Below, in pieces: positions 18,866-26,935 of a DNA stretch of 64,000 nt. The DNA lies in the NCBI RefSeq assembly GCF_022807975.1, contig NZ_CP094358.1, positions 2,914,001 to 2,978,000 on the forward strand, written 5' to 3'. Below the pieces are notes generated by a model, which saw only the letters and a program-made list of their open reading frames with translations, had not been told where the DNA came from and searched no databases. Both the position numbers and the translations under genes were made by a program. Position 1 is the first letter of the stretch; the number at the start of each line of letters is the position of its first letter. This DNA comes from Abyssalbus ytuae (GTDB lineage: Bacteria > Bacteroidota > Bacteroidia > Flavobacteriales > Flavobacteriaceae).

Positions 18866-19876
18866 ATGATGAAAAAAATTAGCATATTTCTTGCCCTATT
18901 AACCTTAGGGTTGGGGTTTTCCCAGGAGAACATCAATGATATTTTTGCAGCCGGCATAAATGATGCCCAAACGTTTGCAGAAGATTATTTTGCCCCAGCA
19001 ACCGAAGGGGCTATGTTTAGCATTAGCAACGGATGGTTTAACAGTGCTGATGTAAAACCTCTTCTCGGATTTGAAATATCTTTTATAGGAAATATCACTC
19101 CGGTTAAAGATGAAAAAAAATCTTTTATTCTCAACGTGGATGATTACGAAAACCTTCAGTTTGCTGATGGTAGTCCAAGTAAAGCGGTTTCTACTGCGCT
19201 GGGCGATATTGAAGGAGTTGAGGTAGTGATAGAAGGGCCATTGGCAGGATCAGTTGATGATGCCCGGTTTGAACTACCTGCAGGTCTGGCTTCCGGGGGT
19301 GTAGATTTTATACCCACAGGGTTTATTCAGGCAAGCCTGGGGGTGATTAAAGCAACCGAGCTTAAGGTGCGGTTTTTCCCTAAAATAAAAACAGATGATG
19401 TAAAAGTGGGCTTTTACGGATTTGGTGTTCAGCATGAATTTACCAAGTGGCTGCCTGCCGATAAAGTAATGCCCATAGCTATTTCGGGTTTAATAGGATA
19501 TACCCATTTGGACGGTAGTTATGATTTTACCGATACCGGTATTATTGAAGGTGACAACCAGCGGGTGGAATCGAAAATGAATACATGGGTATTTCAGGCA
19601 ATAGCATCAACAAAATTGCCTGTCATTAACTTTTACGGAAGTATCGGTTACATGACCGGTAAATCAGAAACTGACGTATTAGGTACCTATGTAGTGAGCG
19701 AGGGGCCTTTTACAAGTGAAGTCTATGTAGATCCTTTTTCTATTTCCAATAAAGCAAACGGAGCCAGGGCCACATTGGGTACTAAACTCAAGTTGTCTTT
19801 TTTCAGGCTTAATGCCGAATATACCTTTGCTAAATTCAATAACTTTAACTTTGGTGTAAGCTTTGGTTTCAGATAG
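18866..19876 (+). CDS. DUF6588 family outer-membrane-like protein
   Basis: The protein has 336 residues with a signal peptide (MMKKISIFLALLTLGLGFSQ). The N-terminal part contains AGINDAQTFAEDYFAPATEG and FSISNGWFNSADVKPLLGFE. The C-terminal half is strand-rich and ends in an aromatic-rich SFGFR, consistent with a small barrel. It resembles proteins grouped as DUF6588 in flavobacteria; function unknown. The last 10 codons are duplicated 909 bp downstream as part of a 36-bp direct repeat enclosing a toxin-antitoxin cassette, so the gene was hit at its extreme 3' end without loss of coding sequence. Confidence 0.75.
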   Translation: MMKKISIFLALLTLGLGFSQENINDIFAAGINDAQTFAEDYFAPATEGAMFSISNGWFNSADVKPLLGFEISFIGNITPVKDEKKSFILNVDDYENLQFADGSPSKAVSTALGDIEGVEVVIEGPLAGSVDDARFELPAGLASGGVDFIPTGFIQASLGVIKATELKVRFFPKIKTDDVKVGFYGFGVQHEFTKWLPADKVMPIAISGLIGYTHLDGSYDFTDTGIIEGDNQRVESKMNTWVFQAIASTKLPVINFYGSIGYMTGKSETDVLGTYVVSEGPFTSEVYVDPFSISNKANGARATLGTKLKLSFFRLNAEYTFAKFNNFNFGVSFGFR

Positions 19877-19882
19877 GTAAAT
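19847..19882 (+). repeat. 36-bp direct repeat, left copy (DUF6588 3' end)
   Basis: Perfect 36-bp match to 20756-20791. It covers the last codons (encoding NFGVSFGFR), the TAG stop and six more bases. The match ends abruptly on both sides. Confidence 0.97.
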
Positions 19883-19999
19883 GGGGAATCCTCAAAAAAA
19901 GAAAGGTTTAGTAAAAGAACCTTTTCGCTATGTCCGTAAAAGCGCTTAATTGATGTATTAATGATATAAGGTAGTATCCTATAAACTGTATAAATAGAA

Positions 20000-20028
20000 A
20001 ATAACGGGGGGGGCGACCCCCGTTATTC
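20000..20028. terminator. GC-rich bidirectional terminator at end of toxin-antitoxin operon
   Basis: AATAACGGGGG / CCCCCGTTATT with a six-base loop, immediately after the antitoxin stop (minus strand). Confidence 0.8.
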
Positions 20029-20030
20029 TT

Positions 20031-20321
20031 TTATATTTCAATGGATATTTTCACTTTTCCACCAAGTCCTTTTTCAACGATGTCGTAAAGTGTTTTTAAA
20101 GTCAGGTTACTCCCATTGTTTTCAACCCTTGAAATATAAGTTCGTTTTTTGTCAACCAATTCGCCGAGTTGTTCCTGGGTCATATTTTTTTCTTCTCTGG
20201 CTTTTCTCAAAAGCAACCCTATTTTAAACGACTCAAAGTCACGTTCAAGTTCATCTCTGCGTTCTGTTCCTTTTTTTCCGTAAACGGAATCCTTTATTTC
20301 TTTCCAGCTTTTAGTTTCCAT
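20031..20321 (-). CDS. HigA-like XRE-family antitoxin
   Basis: The protein has 96 residues. An N-terminal ~35-residue acidic/basic segment precedes an HTH_XRE domain: LLRKAREEKNMTQEQLGELV, then KKRTYISRVENNGSNLTLKTL. Known members neutralise a RelE/Gp49-type mRNA interferase and repress their own operon through the HTH. It is the second gene of the operon and overlaps the toxin gene by 11 nt, the toxin-first order of higBA. Its likely operator is the palindrome at 20677-20692. Confidence 0.88.
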   Translation of the reverse strand: METKSWKEIKDSVYGKKGTERRDELERDFESFKIGLLLRKAREEKNMTQEQLGELVDKKRTYISRVENNGSNLTLKTLYDIVEKGLGGKVKISIEI

Positions 20322-20667
20322 TTTTTTTGTTTTTATCTTTAAAATATGATTCCATTAACTTTAATGCTTTGTCAATTTCTTTTTTCGGGGTTTTCTGTGT
20401 CTTTTTCTGAAAACCGTTTAAGAGAATGACCAAATTACCTTTGTCAAAGAAGCAGAAAACCCGCCAAATATTTGAACTGAGTTTTATTCTTGCTTCATAA
20501 AGTCCATTTACTCCAACAATTGCCTTCAAGTAGTTTGAGGGTACTCTTTCGTAGGTTTCTATTATTTCAATAACCTTGTATATTTTGTCCTGAACTTTGG
20601 TTGGTTGAGTCAGAAGGAATTCCTCGAAATAGTGTTTGTATGCAATTACTTCCCTGACTTTATTCAT
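20311..20667 (-). CDS. HigB/Gp49-like toxin (RelE superfamily mRNA interferase)
   Basis: The protein has 118 residues. The Gp49/HigB fold is suggested by VREVIAYKHYFEEFL, YLKAIVGVNGLYEARIKLSS, then WRVFCFFDKGNLVILLNGFQ and KKTQKTPKKEID. The order "LYEARI...WRVFCFFD...LLNGFQKKTQKTP" is diagnostic of this family, which cleaves ribosome-bound mRNA. It is the first gene of a minus-strand operon with the XRE antitoxin. The predicted transcription start falls at or next to the ATG at 20667, so the mRNA may be leaderless. Confidence 0.88.
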   Translation of the reverse strand: MNKVREVIAYKHYFEEFLLTQPTKVQDKIYKVIEIIETYERVPSNYLKAIVGVNGLYEARIKLSSNIWRVFCFFDKGNLVILLNGFQKKTQKTPKKEIDKALKLMESYFKDKNKKNGN

Positions 20668-20671
20668 CTCA

Positions 20672-20704
20672 CAAAAGTAACTTAAAAGTTACAAAATTTC
20701 AAAA
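20672..20704 (-). promoter_or_regulatory. Toxin-antitoxin promoter with palindromic operator
   Basis: On the minus strand TTTTG (20704-20700), 20 nt, then TACTTTTG (20679-20672) match the -33/-7 consensus. A perfect inverted repeat GTAACTT-AA-AAGTTAC (20677-20692) lies between them and overlaps the -7 box, where HigA binding would block RNA polymerase. Confidence 0.75.
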
Positions 20705-20755
20705 TTAGGTTAGAAGTTTTTTTAGTATAATGAAATTTCATTCTGCATGTTTTAC

Positions 20756-20791
20756 AACTTTGGTGTAAGCTTTGGTTTCAGATAGGTAAAT
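20756..20791 (+). repeat. 36-bp direct repeat, right copy
   Basis: Exact copy of 19847-19882, now non-coding, directly followed by the terminator that would originally have served the DUF6588 gene. Confidence 0.97.
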
Positions 20792-20805
20792 CATCAGAAA
20801 AAAAT

Positions 20806-20854
20806 AAACAAAAAATCCCTTTATGCATGTGAGTGTGTGTGGGATTTTTTGTTT
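20806..20854 (+). terminator. Original DUF6588 terminator, displaced by the cassette
   Basis: 14-bp perfect stem AAACAAAAAATCCC / GGGATTTTTTGTTT with a 21-base loop. Confidence 0.75.
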
Positions 20855-20932
20855 AGTAACCTTTTATTCTTTTCCGGGGTTATTTATTAATATTTAAGCG
20901 GTTTATAAATACGTTTTTCATAGTTAATTCAC

Positions 20933-20940
20933 TAAATTTG
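20933..20940 (+). promoter_or_regulatory. mdh -7 element TAAATTTG
   Basis: Exact TAnnTTTG box 38 bp upstream of the mdh ATG; the -33 region is only T-rich. Confidence 0.5.
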
Positions 20941-20978
20941 CAACCGTAAAACCAAAAATAAATTTTAAAAATTATAAT

Positions 20979-21905
20979 ATGAAAATAACAGTAGTTGGAG
21001 CTGGTGCCGTAGGGGCCAGCTGTGCTGAGTACATTGCGATTAAAAATTTTGCTTCAGAGGTGGTTTTGGTAGATATTAAGGAAGGTTACGCTGAAGGAAA
21101 AGCAATGGATTTAATGCAAACAGCATCTTTAAACGGATTTGACACTAAAATTACCGGTACAACAGGCGATTACGCTAAAACAGCAGGTAGTGACGTTGTG
21201 GTTATTACCAGTGGTATTCCCCGTAAGCCCGGCATGACCCGTGAAGAATTGATAGGAATCAATGCGGGGATAGTTAAGTCTGTAGCATCAAGTTTAATAG
21301 AACATTCACCAAATACTATTGTTATTGTTGTGAGTAACCCAATGGATACAATGACGTATCTGGTTCATAAAACAACAGGTTTGCCAAAAAACAGAATTAT
21401 AGGTATGGGAGGTGCTTTGGATAGTGCCCGTTTTAAATACAGGCTGGCAGAAGCTTTAGAAGCACCTATATCCGATGTGGACGGTATGGTAATAGGCGGT
21501 CACAGCGATACAGGAATGGTGCCTATAACCCGTTTGGCTACACGTAACAGTGTTCCCGTATCTAAATTTATTTCAGAAGAAAGACTAAGCCAGGTAGCTG
21601 AAGATACCAAGGTTGGTGGTGCTACCCTTACCAAATTATTGGGTACATCGGCTTGGTATGCACCCGGTGCAGCAGTATCTGCACTAGCTCAGGCAATAGC
21701 CTGCGATCAGAAAAAAATGTTTCCCTGCTCTGCACTTCTTGAAGGAGAGTACGGATTAAAAGATATATGCATTGGGGTGCCGGTTATATTAGGGGCCAAT
21801 GGTATTGAAAAAATTGTAGAAATAGAACTTAGCGAGGCTGAAAAAGCTAAAATGAAAGAAAGCGCCCAGGGAGTTTCTGCAACAAATTCTTTGCTGGAAG
21901 TTTAA
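20979..21905 (+). CDS. mdh: Malate dehydrogenase
   Basis: The protein has 308 residues, of the lactate/malate dehydrogenase superfamily. It has the NAD-binding VVGAGAVGASCAEYIA and the acidic residue VLVDIKEG that selects NAD. The substrate loop TSGIPRKPGMTREEL carries the Arg pair typical of malate specificity. VSNPMDTMTYL, GMGGALDSARF and the catalytic His in GGHSDTGMVP follow. It interconverts malate and oxaloacetate in the TCA cycle. Single gene with its own promoter and terminator. Confidence 0.95.
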   Translation: MKITVVGAGAVGASCAEYIAIKNFASEVVLVDIKEGYAEGKAMDLMQTASLNGFDTKITGTTGDYAKTAGSDVVVITSGIPRKPGMTREELIGINAGIVKSVASSLIEHSPNTIVIVVSNPMDTMTYLVHKTTGLPKNRIIGMGGALDSARFKYRLAEALEAPISDVDGMVIGGHSDTGMVPITRLATRNSVPVSKFISEERLSQVAEDTKVGGATLTKLLGTSAWYAPGAAVSALAQAIACDQKKMFPCSALLEGEYGLKDICIGVPVILGANGIEKIVEIELSEAEKAKMKESAQGVSATNSLLEV

Positions 21906-21935
21906 ACTTACGGATATAATATTTATAAGAATAAA

Positions 21936-21973
21936 TAATCCTGCCGGAATATAGCAATCCGGCAGGATTTTGT
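21936..21973 (+). terminator. mdh terminator
   Basis: AATCCTGCCGGA / TCCGGCAGGATT stem followed by TTG. Confidence 0.85.
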
Positions 21974-21998
21974 GCATGGGCAAAACTTCAAAAAATAA

Positions 21999-22029
21999 TT
22001 GTCAGTTCATATTGTAAATTATATATTTG
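21999..22029 (+). promoter_or_regulatory. secDF promoter (TTG - 20 nt - TATATTTG)
   Basis: Exact TAnnTTTG at 22022-22029 and TTG at 21999-22001, 36 bp before the ATG. Confidence 0.6.
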
Positions 22030-22065
22030 CTCGTTTTTAAAAATTGAAACTTAAATAAGTATAGA

Positions 22066-25065
22066 ATGCAGAACAAGGGACTTATTAGGCTTTTTGCAAT
22101 TTTATTTGGTATTGTAAGTATCTATCAATTAACTTTTACTTTTGTTGCTAACAAAGTAGAAAAAGAGGCAGAAACATTTGCAGCCTCTAAAATTGCTGAT
22201 ACTGAAGAAGGCTATGTTGCAAAAAGAGAGACTGAGGAGATCAGGTATTTAGACTCTATTTCTAATCAGGAGGTCTTTAATTTGGGTATCGCAAGTTTTA
22301 CCTATAATGAAGTAAAAGACAGAGAACTCAATAAAGGATTAGATTTAAAAGGAGGTATCAATGTTATCCTTCAAATCTCAATTAAAGATATATTAAAAGG
22401 ATTGGCAGACAACTCTAAAGATCCTGTTTTCAATAAAGCTCTGGCCGATGCCGACGAAGCATCAAAAGATAGTGACAGGAATTATGTTGACCTTTTCTTC
22501 GAAAAATTTGACGAGGCTTCAAATGGTACTACAAAATTAGCTTCACCGGATATTTTTGCCAATAAAGCATTAAGCGATGAAATCAATTTTCAAATGACTG
22601 ATGAAGAAGTGAAGCCTATTCTCAGTAGAAAAATTGATGAATCAATAGTCTCAGCTTTTGAAGTTTTACGTAAGCGTATCGATAAATTCGGTGTGACCCA
22701 GCCAAATATTCAGCGTTTGGGAACCTCGGGAAGAATTCTTGTTGAATTACCGGGAGCTAAAGATGTAGACCGGGTGAAGGAGCTATTACAAACAACAGCT
22801 CAGTTAGAGTTTTGGGAAACATTTAAGTATCCCGAAGTAGCAAACTACCTGTTTGCCGTAAACGAAGCTCTTAAGGATGTGGTTGAAGTAAAGCCTGAAA
22901 CTGCAGAAGAGGACGCTGAAGATTCACTTTCTGAAATAGACTCTTTATTGTCTGATGTTGAAGAGGACTCTCTTAATTTAGCCGAGCAGGTGAATCCTTT
23001 ATTTGACCGGATTGTAAGGGTAGGAGGACAAGGTTCTCCAATTATTGCTACTGTGGCAATTAAAGATACTTCAGTTATCAACTCATACTTAAGACATCCG
23101 GAAGCAAAAAAAATATTACCGGCTAATTTACAGTTTGCAAAATTTGCCTGGGGAATTCCTGAAAAGAATTCGGAGTTGGTAGACTTATACGCTCTTAAAT
23201 CCAACAGGGACAATATACCTGCAATGAATGGTGATGTGATTACCGATGCTTCTCAATCGTACGATCAGTTCAGCAAGCCTTCAGTAAGTATGCAAATGAA
23301 CACCCGGGGAGCAAAAGAGTGGGAAAAACTAACAGGTAAAGCGTTTACCGAGCAAGGTAATATTGCTATTGTTTTAGATGATATTGTTTATTCTGCACCC
23401 GGAGTATCAAGAGGAGCCATAACAGGTGGTAACTCTGAAATTTCCGGACAGTTTACGTTAAATGAGGCCGAAGACCTTGCAAATGTTTTACGTGCCGGTA
23501 AATTACCTGCGTCAGCAGATATTATTCAATCTGAAGTTGTAGGGCCGTCATTGGGAGAAGAAGCTATAACCAGTGGTTTCTTATCTTTTATCATAGCAAT
23601 GGTTCTTGTTCTTATCTGGATGCTTTTCTATTATGGAAAAGCCGGTTTGTTTGCTGATATTGCATTGGTTTTCAATATCCTTTTAATTTTTGGAGTACTA
23701 TCAGGATTAGGAGCCGTATTAACCTTACCTGGTATAGCGGGTATTGTTTTAACCATAGGTATGTCGGTTGATGCCAACGTACTTATTTTTGAAAGAATTA
23801 AAGAAGAAATTGGTAAAGGCAAAGGTCAGTCCCAGGCTATAAACGACGGTTTTGGAAATGCATTATCATCAATTTTAGATGCGAACATTACAACAGGCCT
23901 TACAGCAATTATATTATTTGTTTTCGGAACAGGGCCAATTAAAGGTTTTGCCACCACATTATTAATAGGTATTGCAACTTCTTTATTTACTGCCATATTT
24001 GTTACCAGATTAATGATTGAATGGTATGTAGGCAGAAAGAAAAAATTAGACTTTTCTACTGCAATTACTAAAAATCTGTTCCAAAATATCAATTTTGATT
24101 TCCTTGCCAAGCGTAAGATAGCTTATACAGCTTCAGGAATATTAATTTTAATAAGTTTAATATCACTGTTTACAATAGGATTAAACCAGGGAGTTGATTT
24201 TGTGGGAGGACGATCTTACCAAATACGCTTTGAACAACCCGTAAGCCCATCTGAGCTTTCAGGCGACCTTAATGCTGCTTTAGGTAGTGCCGAAGTAAAA
24301 ACTTTTGGTAATGCCAACCAGATAAAAGTTACTACCAAATATAAAGTTGATGTAGAAGGTACCGAAGTTGATAAGGAAATTCAGGAAAAGCTTTATACTT
24401 CCCTGCAAAAATATTTGCCACAGGGAACTACCTATGATGATTTTGTAAATGATAACGGAGAAAGTATAGGTATATTAGAATCTATAAAAGTGGGTCCTAC
24501 CATTGCCGATGACATTAAACGAAATGCAATTTGGGCAGTAATAGGATCGCTTGCAGTAGTATTTTTATACATCTTATTGCGTTTCCGTAAATGGCAATTT
24601 TCATTGGGAGCGGTGGCAGCCGTATTCCACGATGTGTTGATTGTTTTGGGAGTGTTCTCGCTATTGTGGAGGTTTATGCCTTTTAACATGGAGATCAACC
24701 AGGCATTCATAGCCGCTATTCTTACGGTAATAGGTTATTCACTAAACGATACGGTGGTAGTATTTGACCGTATCAGGGAGATAATTTCCGAAAGAGGCTG
24801 GAAGGCGGGCCAAAATACAAACCTGGCTTTAAACAGTACTTTAAGCCGTACATTAAACACCTCATTAACCACATTGGTAGTATTATTAGCCATCTTTATT
24901 TTTGGAGGAGAATCGCTTCAAGGATTTATGTTTGGAATGATAGTAGGTGTTATAGTAGGTACGTATTCTTCATTATTTATAGCAACCCCGGTTATGTTTG
25001 ACACTTTAAAAAACAAAGGGTTTAAAATTAAAGAAGTTAAGCCTAAAAATGCTGATAAAAAATAA
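22066..25065 (+). CDS. secDF: Fused SecDF protein-export membrane protein
   Basis: The 999-residue protein fuses SecD and SecF in one chain. A first TM helix (about 8-28) is followed by KGLDLKGGINVILQI, a large periplasmic P1 region, and the SecD membrane block with SIIAMVLVLIWMLFYY-like hydrophobic segments and TIGMSVDANVLIFERIKEE. The SecF half begins near residue 690 with LNQGVDFVGGRSYQIRF and ends with IGYSLNDTVVVFDRIRE and SLTTLVVLLAIFIFGG. SecDF uses the proton-motive force to help SecYEG release preproteins. The acidic insert around residues 275-310 (EEDAEDSLSEIDSLLSD-like) is a lineage extension. Confidence 0.95.
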   Translation: MQNKGLIRLFAILFGIVSIYQLTFTFVANKVEKEAETFAASKIADTEEGYVAKRETEEIRYLDSISNQEVFNLGIASFTYNEVKDRELNKGLDLKGGINVILQISIKDILKGLADNSKDPVFNKALADADEASKDSDRNYVDLFFEKFDEASNGTTKLASPDIFANKALSDEINFQMTDEEVKPILSRKIDESIVSAFEVLRKRIDKFGVTQPNIQRLGTSGRILVELPGAKDVDRVKELLQTTAQLEFWETFKYPEVANYLFAVNEALKDVVEVKPETAEEDAEDSLSEIDSLLSDVEEDSLNLAEQVNPLFDRIVRVGGQGSPIIATVAIKDTSVINSYLRHPEAKKILPANLQFAKFAWGIPEKNSELVDLYALKSNRDNIPAMNGDVITDASQSYDQFSKPSVSMQMNTRGAKEWEKLTGKAFTEQGNIAIVLDDIVYSAPGVSRGAITGGNSEISGQFTLNEAEDLANVLRAGKLPASADIIQSEVVGPSLGEEAITSGFLSFIIAMVLVLIWMLFYYGKAGLFADIALVFNILLIFGVLSGLGAVLTLPGIAGIVLTIGMSVDANVLIFERIKEEIGKGKGQSQAINDGFGNALSSILDANITTGLTAIILFVFGTGPIKGFATTLLIGIATSLFTAIFVTRLMIEWYVGRKKKLDFSTAITKNLFQNINFDFLAKRKIAYTASGILILISLISLFTIGLNQGVDFVGGRSYQIRFEQPVSPSELSGDLNAALGSAEVKTFGNANQIKVTTKYKVDVEGTEVDKEIQEKLYTSLQKYLPQGTTYDDFVNDNGESIGILESIKVGPTIADDIKRNAIWAVIGSLAVVFLYILLRFRKWQFSLGAVAAVFHDVLIVLGVFSLLWRFMPFNMEINQAFIAAILTVIGYSLNDTVVVFDRIREIISERGWKAGQNTNLALNSTLSRTLNTSLTTLVVLLAIFIFGGESLQGFMFGMIVGVIVGTYSSLFIATPVMFDTLKNKGFKIKEVKPKNADKK

Positions 25066-25087
25066 TTTCAACATAATATAATTTATT

Positions 25088-25128
25088 AAAAAAGCCGTCT
25101 GTAACTATTCAGACGGCTTTTTTTTATT
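25088..25128 (+). terminator. secDF terminator
   Basis: AAAAAAGCCGTCTG / CAGACGGCTTTTTT hairpin ending in an eight-T run. Confidence 0.9.
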
Positions 25129-25402
25129 TTATAGACCGGATAGGATAATTGGTTAGCAGAAGGATTTAGAAAGGACGAATGATTGTGGTTGGTGACGGAG
25201 GCATAGTTAATTATGAATACAGAATGTGGAATTCAGACCGATGACTGAATTTGGATCGATTTGTATAATCGTGTATGTGTTGATTTGATAGTCTCGTTCT
25301 TTTTTAGATTTCTCACTCGCCTTACAGGCTCATTTCGAAACGACAAAAACAGGCTCATTTCGACCCCGTTTTGGGAAGAAATCTGCCGCTTAGTCTCTAC
25401 GC

Positions 25403-25549
25403 AGACTAACTTCCAGACACTATGCTGTCAGACCTCCAGACACTATGCTGTCAGACCTCCAGACACTATGCTGTCAGACCTCCGGACACTATGCTGTCAG
25501 ACTTCCGGACACTATGCTATCAGACCTCCGGATATTATGCTGTGTGATA
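25403..25549. repeat. 23-bp tandem repeat, about six copies
   Basis: The word TATGCTGT or TATGCTAT recurs at 25421, 25444, 25467, 25490, 25513 and 25536, exactly 23 bp apart, within the unit CAGACCTCCAGACACTATG plus CTGT. Later copies change CCAGAC to CCGGAC. The period is not a multiple of three and an open frame through it has no family resemblance, so it is non-coding. It lies between the secDF terminator and the 3' end of the hydrolase gene; the rest of 25129-25402 shows only a short repeated ACAGGCTCATTTCGA. Confidence 0.9.
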
Positions 25550-25564
25550 CCATAGCCAACTCTT

Positions 25565-26428
25565 CTAATTTTTGGTGATCCACTCTTGAAGCATTTTCCA
25601 TAATGAACCGGCAAATTTATCCCTGAAAAAGCCAAAGTGACCTATTTCATCTAATCCTGATTCTGCAGGGATAATGTGCTTACGGTCTACCTTTGCATTT
25701 TTAAATTGATCGGCCAGCCAGTCAACCGATTTTTTTGGAGCATACGTATCTTTTGGAAAGCTCAAAACCATGATAGGTATCGTGAGTTTGTGAAAATAAG
25801 TAGTATCTTCATTATAAAACCCCATAATATAATCGGTATGCTTTCCCCATTTAGCCCATTCATATACCATTTTTTTAGGTAAATTTTCAAATAACCCGAG
25901 TCTTTTTGCTGGGAAATATCCGTAAACGGGAGTTAGCAAAGGAATTAAACCATGCCAGAAGAGCCACATTTTTGGTAAATGTATTCCTGTAAAGTATTTC
26001 CAGTAACCGCTTTGGGAGGCTACGGTAACTGCATTATCTATAAGGTGATAGTGGGGGTTAAAACCTAATACTTGTCCGCCCACACTATGGGTGATAAGAG
26101 TTATTTTATTAACAGGGTTTTCTTCTTTGGCAAGGTATACCACAGAGGCCTGGTCAATACTTCCCCATTCATGCAGGGTATTGGTGTTTTTTTTTAAACT
26201 TTTAATATCCGAACCGGATTTTCCTATACCCGAATAATCAAAGGTATACACTGTATACCCTGCTGCAGCAAAGTGCCGGGCCATTTTTTTATAGTATTTT
26301 TGTAATACTCCTGTAGCTGATGATATTACAATGCTGTGGTTGAGTGCTTTTTGTGAAGAATTGAATTTTGTAGCAGAAAGAAAATATCCTTTGGAGGTTT
26401 TAACGGGTATTTCTTCTTCAAAAATCAT
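25565..26428 (-). CDS. Alpha/beta hydrolase
   Basis: The protein has 287 residues. It has the alpha/beta-hydrolase layout with an oxyanion strand (IVISSATGVLQKYY), DYSGIGKSG, nucleophile elbow THSVGGQVLG (Ser), a lid-like aromatic region (WLFWHGLIPLLTPVYGYFP), VLSFPKDTYAPKKSV containing the acid, and a late His in IGHFGFFRD. The pattern fits the group of serine-aminopeptidase/lysophospholipase-like hydrolases annotated in actinobacterial and flavobacterial genomes; substrate unknown. It ends 13 bp upstream of the DUF192 gene start region in the same direction, so it is probably the last gene of the lgt cluster. Confidence 0.8.
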   Translation of the reverse strand: MIFEEEIPVKTSKGYFLSATKFNSSQKALNHSIVISSATGVLQKYYKKMARHFAAAGYTVYTFDYSGIGKSGSDIKSLKKNTNTLHEWGSIDQASVVYLAKEENPVNKITLITHSVGGQVLGFNPHYHLIDNAVTVASQSGYWKYFTGIHLPKMWLFWHGLIPLLTPVYGYFPAKRLGLFENLPKKMVYEWAKWGKHTDYIMGFYNEDTTYFHKLTIPIMVLSFPKDTYAPKKSVDWLADQFKNAKVDRKHIIPAESGLDEIGHFGFFRDKFAGSLWKMLQEWITKN

Positions 26429-26441
26429 TAGTAAGTATAAA

Positions 26442-26933
26442 CTATTCGGAAAGTGAAAACCTTATTTCATCACCTGTTTCAAGATTCCATCTTTCAGCTA
26501 ATCCTCCGTTAATTTCTAAAACGTATTTTACGGGAGCCTGTGATGGTAAGGAGGTTTCGTCAGTGGGTTCGGTATTTTCGGCAAAACTCACTATTTTATT
26601 TTCTGAATTAATAAAGAGGATATCAAGCGGAATGTAGGTGTTTTTCATATAAAAGTACCTCACTTCTTCGGTTTCAAAAATAAAAAGCATGCCTTGTTTT
26701 TCGCCCAGCGAGGTTCTGTACATAAGGCCTGTTTGCCTTTCATATTCATCATTGGCCACTTCAATATCCAGGGTAATAATATTGGTACTGTCTTTTATGA
26801 TCTCTAAAACTCCCTGCTTTTTAAAAGTAACAGGTTCGGTTTTAATAGCCGGTTTGTTTTCTTGTTTACACGATATTAAAATCAGTATAAAAAACAGGAG
26901 AGCAGAACTTAAAAGTTTGATGTGCCTGAACAT
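26442..26933 (-). CDS. DUF192 family lipoprotein
   Basis: The protein has 163 residues from the ATG at 26933, which gives a lipoprotein signal (MFRHIKLLSS..., hydrophobic core, ILISC). The longer upstream start lies inside lgt and was rejected. The DUF192 core shows LDIEVANDEYERQTGLMYRT, MLFIFETEEVRYFYMKNTY, PLDILFIN, VLEINGGLAERWNL and GDEIRF. The family function is unknown. Start 2 bp after the lgt stop: translationally coupled. Confidence 0.85.
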   Translation of the reverse strand: MFRHIKLLSSALLFFILILISCKQENKPAIKTEPVTFKKQGVLEIIKDSTNIITLDIEVANDEYERQTGLMYRTSLGEKQGMLFIFETEEVRYFYMKNTYIPLDILFINSENKIVSFAENTEPTDETSLPSQAPVKYVLEINGGLAERWNLETGDEIRFSLSE

Positions 26934-26935
26934 TA

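Larger units (their letters stand above)
19883..20791. mobile_element. 909-bp toxin-antitoxin cassette inserted at DUF6588 3' end
   Basis: The segment between the two 36-bp repeats, counted with the right copy, is exactly 909 bp. It contains only a minus-strand toxin-antitoxin operon, its promoter/operator and a terminator. No recombinase or transposase is present. The DUF6588 terminator now lies beyond the right repeat, which shows that the cassette came between gene and terminator. The mechanism (site-specific recombination, capture by another element, or short-homology recombination) cannot be told from the sequence. Confidence 0.75.

Noticed and set aside
20979-21905. Lactate dehydrogenase as identity of the 308-residue enzyme
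   Set aside because: The Arg-containing loop GIPRKPGMTR and close fit to bacterial MDH type 3 favour malate.
25403-25549. CRISPR array
   Set aside because: Repeats are contiguous with no spacers between them, and no cas genes are near.
25261-25578. Open frame of 105 codons through the 23-bp repeats
   Set aside because: The repeat period is not a multiple of three, the peptide is repetitive only by consequence, and there is no family resemblance or good start context.
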